From assembly GCA_015680905.1 (NCBI GenBank), contig JADFTS010000033.1, positions 248,001 to 312,000 on the forward strand: DNA of 64,000 bases. Direction: 5' to 3'. Positions 1-11,300 of the stretch are shown in pieces. A program made the translations under genes and the position numbers. The stretch is from Coptis chinensis. Lineage: Eukaryota; Streptophyta; Magnoliopsida; Ranunculales; Ranunculaceae. The notes under the pieces were generated by a model. That model was not told the origin of the DNA. It was given only the letters and a program-made list of their open reading frames with translations, and searched no databases. Every line of letters starts with the position of its first letter. Positions within the stretch are counted from its first letter, which is position 1.

Positions 1-631
1 AGTAAAAAACATAATTGTTGATTCCAAGTTGGTCGAACCCCAAATGGTTCGTGCTTTCAGTTGATATTAGATTATCTTAAACAGACCTTGGCGTTTTTTT
101 TCATCGCCTTTGATGATCTTGTTGTGGCGGCATGCCCGTGTTTTGTCAGTAGGTTTGATACTATGGTGACAGGATTTCGGGCGTTATGGAGTTTCATGTG
201 CCCCAAACGGATGTTAGTGATGCTAAGTCGTGGAGTATAACTCAAGTTCATGAAGTTCATGGTAGTGGTGGTCCTTGGGACTTTCATTTGTTTGTTGAGC
301 GGTGATCAAACGATATGGAATGTTGTTGTTGCCCTTGTTGGCACAACTCGAAGTTTGTGGGCCTAGAAGGGATAAGACGCGTGAGCTATGTATTCCTCAT
401 CCGCACGACACGCTTGTAACCCACAACTTTGAATGCATATTATCTAACTCCCCGTATGCGCCAAAAACAATAATGCTTTAAATTTTTTTTCAGAGGTTGA
501 TCAAATCCTAAGTTTAGTTGTTTTATTTATCTTCTTCATTATATGTATAATATGTATTCACACCTTATTTCTTTAGGAAAGATATGAGATGGGGATGAGG
601 ATTGTCATGTATCATTATAGCCAATAAATAG
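1..631. other. Spacer without recognisable gene
   Basis: I see no gene here. Short open frames on both strands lack any recognisable domain. A possible 3' splice site (pyrimidine-rich stretch ending TTTCTTTAG near 579) precedes the coiled-coil ORF that starts at 632, so this may be intronic or 5' DNA of that decayed gene. Confidence 0.4.
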
Positions 632-1346
632 ATGATGGCATATTCTCAAACATATCGGCAATCCCAACGTGCGTATGACGAGACTCAAAAAGCATATGAG
701 GATATTCAGCAAGTGTACACGCAACAACATCAAGGATATGAAAAACTTCAGGTTGAGTAGGGCTGTCAACGGGGCGGACTTAACCAAATCATATTTGATA
801 TTTTTGAGTCCAAGCCTAGCCTTAGTCCTATTGGGCAAGTTCGGATTCGGGCCAGGCCTAGGTCCGTTAGCAATAATATGGGAACTGTTATTTTTGTCTA
901 AAATTTAATCAAATTTGTAAGTGGGAAGAATCAAACCTACAACTTTTGTGTGGCAGACACAATACTAACCAATATGACTTTCAATTTTCTATGTCAACTT
1001 CTAGTAAATATAATAGATATATTAATAATATTAAATATAAAACACATAGACTATTATAAATTTCGGGCTGGGCCATTATCGGATCGGACATAGGTATGTC
1101 CAGACCTGGTCCAATAATCTTTTTGGGCTAAATTTAAAGCCTAAGTCCTTATCTTATCGGTTCGGATTCAATCGGGCGGCTTGTCCCGACCCATCGACAG
1201 CCCTAAGGTTGAAGGTAGTTAATCTTCGTGCAGACAGAAAAGATCTTGGTTATCAGGTTAGGAACTTAGAGGAGCAGTTTCAGAACATCCAAATAGAAAT
1301 AGGAGAGTCATCGAGTGGTAAGGGGCGTAAGAAAATAGCCAAATAA
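632..1346 (+). pseudogene. Coiled-coil ORF split by a hAT element
   Basis: Two open segments lie either side of the 758-1205 transposon. The left one (632-757) starts with two ATGs and reads a Gln/Tyr-rich helical stretch with repeated AYDETQKAYEDIQQVY-like heptads. The right one (1206-1346) continues with a heptad-like LRADRKDLGYQVRNLEEQF segment and ends in a basic GKGRKKIAK tail and TAA. Together they look like the C-terminal coiled coil of one protein. The two halves are in different frames (left codons start at 632+3n, right ones end at 1344), so removing the element plus one target copy would still leave a frameshift. I do not recognise the family; such tails occur in plant transposase-like and other hypothetical proteins. 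It is probably a dead gene fragment. Confidence 0.45.
758..1205. mobile_element. hAT-type non-autonomous element (MITE)
   Basis: The ends are inverted copies: TAGGGCTGTCAACGGG at the left and, on the other strand, TAGGGCTGTCGATGGG at the right. It is flanked by an 8-bp duplication, AGGTTGAG at 750-757 and AGGTTGAA at 1206-1213, with one mismatch. An 8-bp duplication and a TAGGG-type terminus are typical of hAT transposons. The 448-bp body has no transposase, so it needed an autonomous partner. It interrupts a coiled-coil ORF. A larger relative lies at 18654-19411, sharing GGCCAGGCCTA and TATCGGTTCGGATTCAATCGG blocks. Confidence 0.8.
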
Positions 1347-2349
1347 ATTTTATGTAATATGATAGATTTTGGATCATTTTGGATACATAATCATAATCAT
1401 ATATTTTGGATCATATTTATCATTTTGGATACATAATCATAATAATAGGTTTTGGATCATTTTATAGCATTCTTATCATTTTGGATCATAAGTTTTGAGT
1501 TATTTTTATCATTTTTAGATACAATTGACAATTGCACAGTCAATTGCATAATTATTAATTTTTTCAATTACGTAGTTCATAATATTTAGATAAAACACAC
1601 GCGGTTTTGGCAAAACCGCCATATGGAAGTCCAAGCCCAAGCCCAAACCCATGCGGTGTTGGAAAAACCGTGTCGCGAGAGAGATTTGATACAACACCAA
1701 AACTGAAACCAAATTTTGGTCGATTTGGTGTTTTTTGGTGTTTTTTCATCAACATGTGTCTCTCCTAAAATGAAAAAACACCAAAATTTAGGTTTGATGC
1801 TAAGAAATTATCTCACCTAAAATGGTCTAATTACTTCAGAACAATGGCAGTGGTGCTTCCGTAGCATAGTGGTAGTGCCGGGAGTTTTATTTATTCAATA
1901 TCAAGAAAAAAAGGCTACTGATTTCGGAATGATCATAGCACGCCACACAAGGTGAGGCCGTTGGGGTGGTCCGTTAAGCCCAGTCCACAAACAGGCATCA
2001 TTAAAAACCCAATCCTCAAAATTACTATCGTTTTGCGAGTCTGCTGAAGTTTTTTACCAGTTAGAATTACTATCGGTTAATGCCTGTGAGCTTCTTCGAA
2101 AGATAATTCGAAGCGTTGGTAACAAATCCAGTTTGTGTTTGGGGTGAGATTTTCGGGTATGATCCAGATTATTTTCCGAGCCTAATCCAGTGACTCAAAC
2201 GGAATGTATGAGCTCAAAGTAATCCAGGTACTGACAGTAAACCTCATCTCTCTGTTTTTTTTTTTAAAAAAATCCTTCTTCGAACTTACAGACATATACT
2301 TTGTTTTGTGAACTCATTGGTTCAATTGTTATAGTTAGTTCCACCCTTA
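1347..2349. other. Spacer, no gene seen
   Basis: About 1 kb without a credible coding region. The left part is made of imperfect repeats of a TTTTGGATCAT / ATACATAATCAT theme (about 1360-1510). It also contains the hairpin listed at 1733-1786. Confidence 0.5.
1733..1786. repeat. Perfect 17-bp inverted repeat (hairpin)
   Basis: TTTTGGTGTTTTTTCAT at 1733-1749 is repeated as its exact reverse complement at 1770-1786, with a 20-base loop. A further GGTGTTTT/AACACC pair lies just upstream. It may be the core of a small foldback element; no target duplication could be assigned. Confidence 0.6.
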
Positions 2350-2832
2350 AAGCATTCCCAATGCAGGTGAATGCAGGTGAAAAAGAAGGAAATGTGAAAA
2401 TTTTCACCTCCTTTTTGTTCAAATCCAGTGCCCAATGCAGAGGTGAAAACCACGAAGGTGACTATTTTCCCAAGTCATGACCAGGGTGAAACTTTCAACC
2501 GAGATAGTGGCTGATTTGTGAATTTCGGACTGGATATTGGACTCCGTCTCGTGTGTGTTTTTTTTTAAAAATTTTCTGGACGGAATGTCTGTTCTCGTGT
2601 ATTTTTCGATTTTTTTTTTTTTTTTTTTTTTAAAACTTCAGACAAAGTACCAGACGGGATATTACGATCAAAAAACCTCTAGACGGAATCCAACATCCCG
2701 TCCGAGATTATTTTTCACTTTTGCATTTGGCAGCTTCATCTTGTTTTTTACTAAAATGGTGATAAGAGAGGAAAATACTGTCCATGTGGCGGTGATAAGA
2801 GGGGGAAATATTGACTTGCATTGGGAATGCTC
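2350..2832. mobile_element. PIF/Harbinger (Tourist-like) MITE
   Basis: The left end AAGCATTCCCAATGCA is matched on the other strand at the right end by GAGCATTCCCAATGCA. TTA lies immediately outside both ends (2347-2349 and 2833-2835), the 3-bp TWA duplication of PIF/Harbinger elements. The interior encodes no transposase. The GAGCATTCCCAATG-type terminus is widespread in plant MITEs. It lies about 650 bp beyond the 3' end of the MCTP gene. Confidence 0.75.
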
Positions 2833-2835
2833 TTA

Positions 2836-3491
2836 ATGTCATTGTTGAAACTTGAAACAAACTCAAGGTATAATTTAGGTGATTTGCTAAACTGAGTTGT
2901 GAAAGTGAATAGACCTCAGCGTTTAAAATAAGATAAAAGTGCACAAGCAATTAGCAAGGATCAAAAAGTCTATTACATATAACGAACGTAAAATCAAATT
3001 ATGAAGCAAATGAAATGACTATCTCCTGCTCCAACCTAGAAAAAATGTATAGTGTTGGGGAGTAGCATTGAGTATGAAGCTTGCTGAGTTGTAACCTTCT
3101 GAAACTCTAGAAAATCTTATTCTGATCTTTTCAACCCCCTCAAGTCTTCAAGCAGTTGAGCTGCAAGAGTTAACCGTATCCATCTAAAAGCCTTATGAAG
3201 CTGCTAGAGATCCTAAAAGAACAGCCAAAAAGTTAATCCTTTACTAAGGAGAAAAAAAAAAGTGGCTTTATTACATAGAGATGAGGGGTCTGGATTTGGA
3301 ATCAATAAAGGTAGATGGGATATACGTTGGTGGGAAAAGTGAAGATTCTTTATGTGGGTGGAGGCAGGGAAAGCCCCACACCCTTATTTTCTTCCTTTTC
3401 CCTTTTTTGTTTGGTGCTGAAATGATTTTGGTGGGTATATTGTATACTAATCGGCAAACAAAGTTGTCAATAAAATTATTTTTCTCTTTCC
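2836..3491 (-). other. 3' flank of the MCTP gene
   Basis: No separate gene is visible. Read on the minus strand this is the downstream region of the MCTP gene. An AATAAA-type signal (TTTATT on the plus strand near 3267) could serve for polyadenylation about 220 bp after the stop codon. Confidence 0.4.
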
Positions 3492-6400
3492 TCAGAGAAG
3501 CATGTCTGACTTGGCAGGCAATCTCTTGAAGAAATTGACAGGTACAGAGGGCAACTTGTTTCTAAACCTTGGATGTCGTAGCATGTATAGCCCAGCCAGC
3601 ACTGCTACCACCTGGATTGGTGTCACGTATAGAACCATGGCCCAAATTAATGAGAAGATGATGAAAATAGCTGTGGCTTTTGGGTCACGCCAGCTCAGTA
3701 TTGCTTGAACCCTCTCGCCCTGTGTTGCCAAGTCACCTGCCACGGTTTGTATCCTCCCTGCAACACTTCGCAGGCGGTCGTACCTCATCCTTACAATTTC
3801 AGGCGGCCTTGATGTTGGAAATGTATCAAATTCCTCATCCAGTTCGTCTGGGTGGGCCCTGTCTGCGTGTGATAATCGTGGATCCATATGCGGTGGATTT
3901 CTTGGCCTAAATCGATAGTTCCATATTCCAATCACAAAAAGGTAGAGGAACACCGTTGGTAAGATCAGTTCTGGGTAGCATACCAGTATTAGGAACAACA
4001 CATGCACGAGACAAGTTGTCATGGGGTTTTTCCAGTGGCAGATGTCATCAAACCATCTTCCGACTCCTACTATCCCAGATAGGACAGACATTATGCGGTT
4101 GAAGTTGGCTTTGCTTCTCCTGAGGCTCCACATGTGGTAGTCTACATCTAGCATGTATTCAACAGTCTCCCTTCTAAGCGGTGGCTCAGCGCGGGCGAGC
4201 CTTGCCGCCACTAATTGCATTGCTTGGTGGCGCAGCCAATCTATGTGACGAACTGGAATGGGCTGGATATAGTGCATTTTCGGGAGCAAGGGCATGGCAT
4301 AGAGACTGACCATGTTCACCCACGCTGTGCATGTGAAGCGCAGTGCCAAGTGAAGTTCTCCAGTCTTCTTGAGACCCGAAGGATGGAGGGAAAGCAAAGG
4401 GTAATAATGGGTGTAGACTCGGTCAGTTTCCAATGTGGATAACCGAATTCTCACCTTTCCAATCCTCTGATCCTTAGAGTCATCTTTGTGCCCATTAATG
4501 TGACAATTGTCAAATACCCCAATAGTAATGACTGTGCACGGGTCATAAACCTCCCATGTGTACTGCTCATTCCATTGAGGTACCAATGTGTTGAGGAGTG
4601 TTCTAGTTCGAACCCATTTGTTCCCGTACTTGGCCACACAGTATGCATCCGTTGCCCTTCCGATATGGGTCTTCATGGGAAGCAGGTTCTTTGCACTCAA
4701 GATGCCTAGTTCTAGAATTCCAACGGTTGGCTTCTGGAGTTGTTTGGCTGATGGCCGGAGATCACTGCTGTAATGGGTTGCCTCATCTAAGACATGGTAG
4801 CCAGCGTCGATACATAAACGGAGGTGTATCTTGCTAGAGAATCTCACTTCCTTTTTCTTCTCAGTATTGGGCTTGCCATCTTCCGTAGAAGAAGAGGACG
4901 GACTTTGCAGATTGAACCAGCGAGCATCAACCATCTTGCTCTCAAATCTTGGTCTAGCAACAGAAACTGGCAATATAAGTCTTCCAAGGATCTCATTTTT
5001 ATTGGGACCGACCCTGTCCTCCACAGTGATGATTATGAACTCATCCATGGGCTCGGGCACCACAAACATGAGCTCATCATCCCATCTTGGATTGACAGAA
5101 CGTATGGTGGGAGGCTGAGTGATTCGAAGCTGGTTACCTAGCTGTATCTTGACATAGATGTCAGCGCGACTTCCGTCTGACGGCACAAGGTCCTGAGCTT
5201 CTATAACATGCATTCGAAGGTAGAAGAGTCTAGGAGAGAAGTATACCTTGGAGCGGGTATTGGACAGGGATTCTTGACTGATGGAGTGAGCATCTGAGTG
5301 CCATGCTTCAGGGAAGGACTCATCAGCTTGGGTGCCCATCCAGACTGCAAGCATTATCTCCCCCTTCGTCTTTTCCCCGTTCTTTTCCTCCAGTCTGTAC
5401 CACTGTGCTGCCAATGGGCTGTCAGGAGGAACTCGAAGGGGAACCTCTGACATGTCGAAAACAACTCTTCCCACAAAGTCATCCTTGGTGATGGTATCCC
5501 TGTCCTTCACCACTACCTCAAGTAAATTTGATTGTAAATGCTCTTTTGAGAAGGCAAAGATTTGGGTCCAGACAGGACTCTGGTTCTTCTCAAAGTGCCT
5601 GGTGACGCCTTTATAGTTTCCAAGCTTCACTTCGACGTACGGATCAAGGCTCCCAGTGATGTCCATGGCAGGCAGATCTCTGGCCTTGACTACATTGACA
5701 TACAGGTAGTGCATCTGCTCGACAAGATCAAAGGTGCTTGCTGTCTTGTATCCACCTTTGTAACGCATACGGGCTGCGAGTGGTGGGTATGTCTCCACCA
5801 GTCCATATTCAGGCTGTCCTGGGAATTGCATATGCATTGCGGTTGCTTGCCCAACACGTGCAAAATCACTTCTCTTCTCTACTGTCACAGGTTTGTCAAA
5901 TCTAAAGCCAGGAAATGAAGGAGGTGGAGCAGAAACAGGGAAAGGCACACCTGTATTAGTTCCAATGGAGTGAAACGTCCTGACTTCTTTTTCTTTTTTC
6001 TTCTTCTTCTTCTTCGGGTCATTGATCATGCTTTCTCTGTCGAAGTTGTTGCTGATTTCCTGAAGGGGTGGCTCTACAGCGCTGGTGGCATTGGATTGCA
6101 AAGTTGCTGAATACGAAGGATCATAACCGACAAAGATTCGAAGTGCAATATCTCCACGTATGTGAGAAAAGATCCCTCTCTTCTCCAGGGGGTAGCGATT
6201 TACCGTTGCTTCAGACTCGATAGGAATTGACATACCAGATATCTTGATTCGACCAAGGAAATTCTTATGGTGACCACCTTTAGAGTCATTGTACATGACA
6301 ACATCAATAATACTATTAGGGAGTTCACTAGGATTGGTGACATTGAACACAAGCTTCTCATTCCACACTGGATTAAGCTCCCTAACCTTAGTTTGAGTGC

Positions 6401-6509
6401 GGCATCTCTGTTGGTTGAACTCTACTTCGACAAAAGGACTTGCTGATCCCAGCCCGTCTTTCGGCATGAGATCACTGGCATCAAGAACTTCAACCACTAA
6501 CTTTGCCAT
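3492..6509 (-). CDS. Multiple C2 domain and transmembrane region protein (MCTP)
   Basis: A single uninterrupted 1005-codon frame from ATG (6509) to TGA (3492). Four C2 domains are visible: residues 4-125, 266-375, 428-535 and 595-705. C2B keeps a full-looking acidic calcium/lipid-binding set (D283, D289, D336, D338, D343, D344); the other three keep fewer of these. A linker with a run of Lys (166-175) and a Pro-rich stretch (about 189-201) separates C2A and C2B. The C-terminus is the plant MCTP/FTIP-type membrane region, with hydrophobic segments at about 830-863 and 943-976 separated by a DELDEEFDTFP loop, ending FFKRLPAKSDMLL. Plant MCTPs (QUIRKY, FTIP1) tether ER to plasma membrane, often at plasmodesmata, and influence movement of proteins and signals. 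The length, the C2 at the very N-terminus and the lack of introns fit the four-C2 class. I cannot assign the exact paralogue. The gene looks intact. Confidence 0.95.
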   Translation of the reverse strand: MAKLVVEVLDASDLMPKDGLGSASPFVEVEFNQQRCRTQTKVRELNPVWNEKLVFNVTNPSELPNSIIDVVMYNDSKGGHHKNFLGRIKISGMSIPIESEATVNRYPLEKRGIFSHIRGDIALRIFVGYDPSYSATLQSNATSAVEPPLQEISNNFDRESMINDPKKKKKKKEKEVRTFHSIGTNTGVPFPVSAPPPSFPGFRFDKPVTVEKRSDFARVGQATAMHMQFPGQPEYGLVETYPPLAARMRYKGGYKTASTFDLVEQMHYLYVNVVKARDLPAMDITGSLDPYVEVKLGNYKGVTRHFEKNQSPVWTQIFAFSKEHLQSNLLEVVVKDRDTITKDDFVGRVVFDMSEVPLRVPPDSPLAAQWYRLEEKNGEKTKGEIMLAVWMGTQADESFPEAWHSDAHSISQESLSNTRSKVYFSPRLFYLRMHVIEAQDLVPSDGSRADIYVKIQLGNQLRITQPPTIRSVNPRWDDELMFVVPEPMDEFIIITVEDRVGPNKNEILGRLILPVSVARPRFESKMVDARWFNLQSPSSSSTEDGKPNTEKKKEVRFSSKIHLRLCIDAGYHVLDEATHYSSDLRPSAKQLQKPTVGILELGILSAKNLLPMKTHIGRATDAYCVAKYGNKWVRTRTLLNTLVPQWNEQYTWEVYDPCTVITIGVFDNCHINGHKDDSKDQRIGKVRIRLSTLETDRVYTHYYPLLSLHPSGLKKTGELHLALRFTCTAWVNMVSLYAMPLLPKMHYIQPIPVRHIDWLRHQAMQLVAARLARAEPPLRRETVEYMLDVDYHMWSLRRSKANFNRIMSVLSGIVGVGRWFDDICHWKNPMTTCLVHVLFLILVCYPELILPTVFLYLFVIGIWNYRFRPRNPPHMDPRLSHADRAHPDELDEEFDTFPTSRPPEIVRMRYDRLRSVAGRIQTVAGDLATQGERVQAILSWRDPKATAIFIIFSLIWAMVLYVTPIQVVAVLAGLYMLRHPRFRNKLPSVPVNFFKRLPAKSDMLL

Positions 6510-6830
6510 GAGAACAATTTAGATAGCCTGGATTGGTGTGTTGTGCTCAGAATTCAATAACAAAGTGGTGGTGCATATGTGAAGTGAAGGAAGGAAAAAG
6601 TAGTACTAAAGAAACAAACAGGACTAGCAAAAGGAGGGGAAAGAAAGAGAGGTAGGGAGAAGAGTAGAGTAGAGGCTGGATGGGAGATGGCTAAATTTGC
6701 AGTAAGAAGACAGAAACCTTGGAGTCCAAGTACTGTCGTTTGGTGTAATGTGGTGGGTCCTTATTGGGTCATGCATATATTTGATAGAGACGCAGAATTT
6801 ATGGTGGGTGCATGACATGGCTTTTTTTTT
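6510..6830 (-). promoter_or_regulatory. Putative promoter and leader of the MCTP gene
   Basis: Read on the minus strand, the 200 bp before the ATG are strongly pyrimidine-rich (CTCTACTCTACTCTTCTCCC-like), as in many plant leaders. An AT-rich AAATATATG motif near 6775-6783 could act as a TATA box. There is no in-sequence proof of the start site. Confidence 0.3.
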
Positions 6831-8059
6831 TTCTCACTTCGCATTTATGGTTGGGATGGAAATTATATGATAATCTTCTGTTGGAAGAAAGATATGCCCC
6901 ATCTTTGTTTTATTTTTCATTATTTTGATATTTTCGTGAATCTCCTTGCTTTGGTACGTCTAGTATGTTTTAGTTATTTGCAGTAATTCTTATTATTTAG
7001 GGCATTTAAAGGGATTTTTTTCAATCTTCTGAAAAATTGCTACATGCAGAGTGCGTCAGTTTTTGAGTTTCCTGATGAGCAACCCCTTGAAAGAGCTGCT
7101 TTAGTGCCAATTCAACATCAGATGCCAAGTGGCACCATTTCGTCCAATATAGTATGTAAGCAAATGCTTAGTTGACACTAATACTGAAAATAATATTGTT
7201 TATGATATGCAGCGACATAAAAAAAAAATTAGTAATATTGTTTATGACAACTAATCTAATCTAAATGTGGATGTAATGGAAATGAAATTTCTTCTCTTTG
7301 ATAAATCAGACGAGTACTTTTCCCTCCACCTCAAAATGAGCCACCTCATTCTGAAGTAGAAGGTATTCAAGGTAATATAATGAAGGATAGAAAGTGATTG
7401 CTTAAAGGTGACATATCTTTCAACAGGACACCTTTTTAACGCACATATAATGCTTGGTCGCTTACACATTGTGTTGGGTAGGCTCCATCAATGCAACATA
7501 ATTACTTACATCTATTGTCAAACAGTTGTGTATTTATCTTGCCAAATTAATAGTATTTTGAATCAATTGGCAAATAAGATTAGGAATGGTGATGACTGAT
7601 GAATGATCTACGAAAAAAATATGATGACCACGGCAAAGTTTTAGCCGTTGTCTTATTAGATAATCTTTTTGGTTTTAGATGAGTAGCCCTCCATTTGTGA
7701 TTCTTTATTTGAAACTTTATATTCGGGACACTGAGGGGTTACATTGCCCGAAGGCTCTCTCCGATGTCATGTCGAGTTGTCGATGTCTATATATATATAT
7801 ATTCAAATTGTGGTACAAATTAGATGTCTAACGTCAATGTTTTACTCGTCATTATCACAACTTTTTGCGTAGTACTTGAACAAGACTTCAGAAGTGTTTT
7901 CTCTTTATTTTTTACCTTTACATTTTTTTAAGAAAAAAAAAACTAAGATTCTATGGTGAAGTTAGATAAAAACGTAAAAGTTGTTATTATGAAACTGAGT
8001 TCCCCTGTTTCAAATGTGTTTTTTCAAATGGTGAAGTTAAATTACAAATAACTTAGGTA
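6831..8059. other. AT-rich spacer, no gene seen
   Basis: No ORF here has a recognisable domain. A short (TA)n run occurs near 7783-7801. Around 7990-8095 a CCCCTGTTTCAAATG motif occurs twice about 75 bp apart; the second copy is the outer left arm of the foldback element that follows. Confidence 0.45.
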
Positions 8060-8308
8060 AAATTGAGATACCCCTGTTTCAAATGTTTTTTTCATATTGT
8101 CTCCCGTTTTGAAAACCGAGAGACATATTTTTGTATTTGACGCCTCCTGTCAATTAGTTAACTGTTGACTCGATCAGCCACAAATAATTTATATAGAGTC
8201 AACGGTTAACTAACTGACTGGAGATGTTAAACAGTGGATATGTCTCTCAATTTTTTCAAAACGGAAGGCAATCTTAAGAAAAACGTTCAAAAAGGGTATC
8301 TTAAATTA
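8060..8308. mobile_element. Foldback / long-TIR MITE
   Basis: The sequence folds on itself almost end to end. Left arm blocks (GAGATACCCC, CCGTTTTGAAAA, GAGAGACATAT, TTAGTTAACTGTTGACTC) recur in reverse complement and opposite order in the right arm (GAGTCAACGGTTAACTAA, ATATGTCTCTC, TTTTCAAAACGG, GGGTATCTTA). Arms are roughly 110-120 bp around a short centre near 8175-8195. No coding capacity. Long-arm hairpins of this type are typical of plant foldback or Mutator-like MITEs; a target duplication could not be fixed, so the superfamily is open. Confidence 0.7.
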
Positions 8309-11300
8309 ACACATAACTTCATCTTCACCTACCAAAGAGAAAAAGGGAAGTAAATGATAATGACCAATTGTCTTTCTTAATTAAACGACATAGCTGGGTC
8401 ATTATAAGTCTATAACCAGTCCATTCAGAGTCCTTTTTCTAGCAATAATGGACTATATTTGCAAAAGACAAAATCATGTTTTAACTGGAAAAAAAAAATA
8501 TAAAAATTAAAAATGGATTAAAGAGACATGTGGGAGAGGGCATCACCAGTCACTACAGAAAGTAACCACAGAAAGAGGCGCTTCTTTGTGAAAGAGAGGG
8601 GGGCATATATGATAATATGATATCCTTTTTTTTACCATCATTTAATCGTGTACTACTAAAACAATACTCGAAAATTGAAATAGGAATGGCCGAATGGATA
8701 TTTGGTTAGTGTCGCAATTTTCAAGTTTTATAAACCTGAAACTGGAGATAGCTATGCTGCCTGTCAGCCTGTGTACAGTCTAAAGAATGAGAGATCGGAA
8801 TTAGCCTTTAGAAACTTCATTTCTGTGCTGACTGCTGAGGTCAAGGGACAAATGGGACACTGGTCTCATGGGAAGTTGCGCTCTAAAATCTATATTCCCA
8901 TATTGAAGTGTTGAACAATGAAACAAAATGGTTACTTTTCTTATTTGGTACACTGAACCATTGAAAAAACATATAGGTGGAAAAGGTTATCCTGACTTTC
9001 CACCATCTTATATATTTGAAAAAACATATCTAATACAGTAATACGAGTATACCACATTACACACTCTCCAGTACTAATTAGTTTATGTAAGCGTAAATAA
9101 CGTAATATCTGATCCTATTAAGTCATTTTCGTGAAACAATGTGTTGCAAAATGCAGCGCGGCACTTTGTGTCATAGTACTGTAACACCAGTGAATAGAAA
9201 GAAAACACATTACAGATATGTTTCAAGAAGAGAGCAACGAAAAAGAATCCATGTAACATCATTGTATTGCATTGTATTATATTCTAGCATAAGATATTGT
9301 TTTTACACAAGCTATAATATAATTTCCTTTTGGAAGATGTGGGTTAGCAGTTTAGTACAATAACTATGCTTTTGGGGTTGCGAGAGGGGGATGTGTTTGC
9401 CTGTTTGAACGCCGTGGAGTGAAAAAAAAATGGTCAATGATTGGGTGGTTGGGATGTAGTGGTCCTAACGACCAAGCACATATAACAGTGCGAGCAAGCA
9501 ATCCTCAAGAAAAGATGAAAAGATGCTAGATTAGTAGAATCTCAAAGAAGAGAAAAGGTTTGTGGGGAGAGGTAGGTTTTGTTTGTAGCAATACTGCCAC
9601 TTGGGATAGCACATGCAATAGCTACTCTTTTGGCTTTCTGTTCATACCCACTATAGATGCACATTGCACTATGCCACTATCTCTTTTACTTATTATGATT
9701 AATATTGAAGCATATATTGACATTGGTGCATCAGTGCATGGACATCCAATTCAATGGTGTGAAATTAAGCACAACGACGTTATCATATTATGATTCATCG
9801 TATGCATTTGTCCATGGATATAAAACTCATAATATCTGTTTTTACATATGTTAAAATGGGAGTCGATAGACTGATAGAAATAAGAGTTAAATGTTACTCA
9901 AAGTTTCATTGAGTTGTACCTAAAATTGATCGAGCGCCGTCAACCACGAATTCACACCGAGAGAATCACATTTTTTGTGAATACTAAATGGTTCAACTCG
10001 GATTGTTGAGAAGGATTCAGTTAATAATAGCTCATCCACTATAAGATAATAAGATTGGGTTCAACTCATTAAGGCTCTGAAAATATATCTTTGGTCACAA
10101 AAATACACTGATCAAACAGGCCCTAACACAAAATTGACGGTACACAAGGTCAGAAGGAGACACAAGGAGGATACTAGGATGGGTTAAGATGAAAGACATG
10201 AAACCACTACCGATGAACCGTGGGCATTACTGGTTGTTTTCTCAAGAGGGCCTAAGCAGCAACTTTAACATATTTACATACCAAGACATGGGCTTATATA
10301 TGTTCTACATTGGGCCACCTCAATACATCCTGTGTTTGCAATCAGTGCCGCAAGTCCGCAATAACGGAATCAGGTTTGAACTGGTGATATACAGGATTTT
10401 CAGTCCGCTGCTCTACACCAACTCTTTCAGACGAATCGTCCGGACTTAGGTCTATGTCAAATCAATTAAATGGACTATATTTAGGAATGCTAGTTACTTT
10501 TTTTAATGGTTAACAAGATTATTGGCTGGAGTTATTTAGGTCGTTTACTGATCAGTAGACTGGGGTCATTTGCGAGTTCTTGTACTGTGGGCGTACCTCT
10601 ATGACAACTGACGGGTTGTGCTTTGTGGTGAGCGGTACTTTGATCGGGCCCATAGGACAGAATTGCTGCGAATTACGGGGGTCTAGCAGTTAGGAATTCC
10701 AGCTTTAGGACAAATCCGGCATGATGTCATATGTACCTCAATTTATATTTACAAGTATGATGCACGGGGTTTTGGTGCATGTAAGACTGTAAGAGTAACA
10801 TGTGTAGCAAAAGAATGTCCACACAACTAAAACGTAGCCAACCTATATTTCTTTTTATACTCTTGCAATATGATATATATTACGATATTTTGACAAAAGC
10901 AGCCATTGAAATTTAATAATTCAAATAGGGACAAAACATCATAAAAAAGTGACCAAGAGATTTAGATATACATATAAAAAATAAAAAAAATCACTGTTGT
11001 GGGATTGTAGATGAGGGTCGCGATTTTTAAAGTAGTTTAGATATGCAAAATTATATTTACATATAAAAACATAAAATTAGTTTAAGGGTGTCGGTTAAGA
11101 ATTGTTTGGACTCCAAAGCCATATGCATAATTGTCCCACCCCAAATTTCAGATAATAAAAAAAAAACAATGATATTCAATCATCTGAAACCTATGATGAA
11201 AAAAATCCTAATAACTCCATTACCAAACACGATATAGAAAAATGAGATCAAATTAAAATCGGAAGAACAACTCTTCAATCACGAATTCAATAATTTCTAA

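Noticed and set aside
1851-1900. tRNA-like start (TCCGTAGCATAGTGGTAGTGCC) with an A-box
   Set aside because: No B-box, anticodon arm or acceptor pairing follows within 80 bases; at most a remnant of a tRNA-derived SINE.
3502-5918. Plus-strand ORFs of 60-118 codons
   Set aside because: They are antisense shadows of the MCTP coding region and show no domains of their own.
10189-10449. 86-codon plus-strand ORF
   Set aside because: No motif, no splice context, surrounded by AT-rich spacer; length is within chance.
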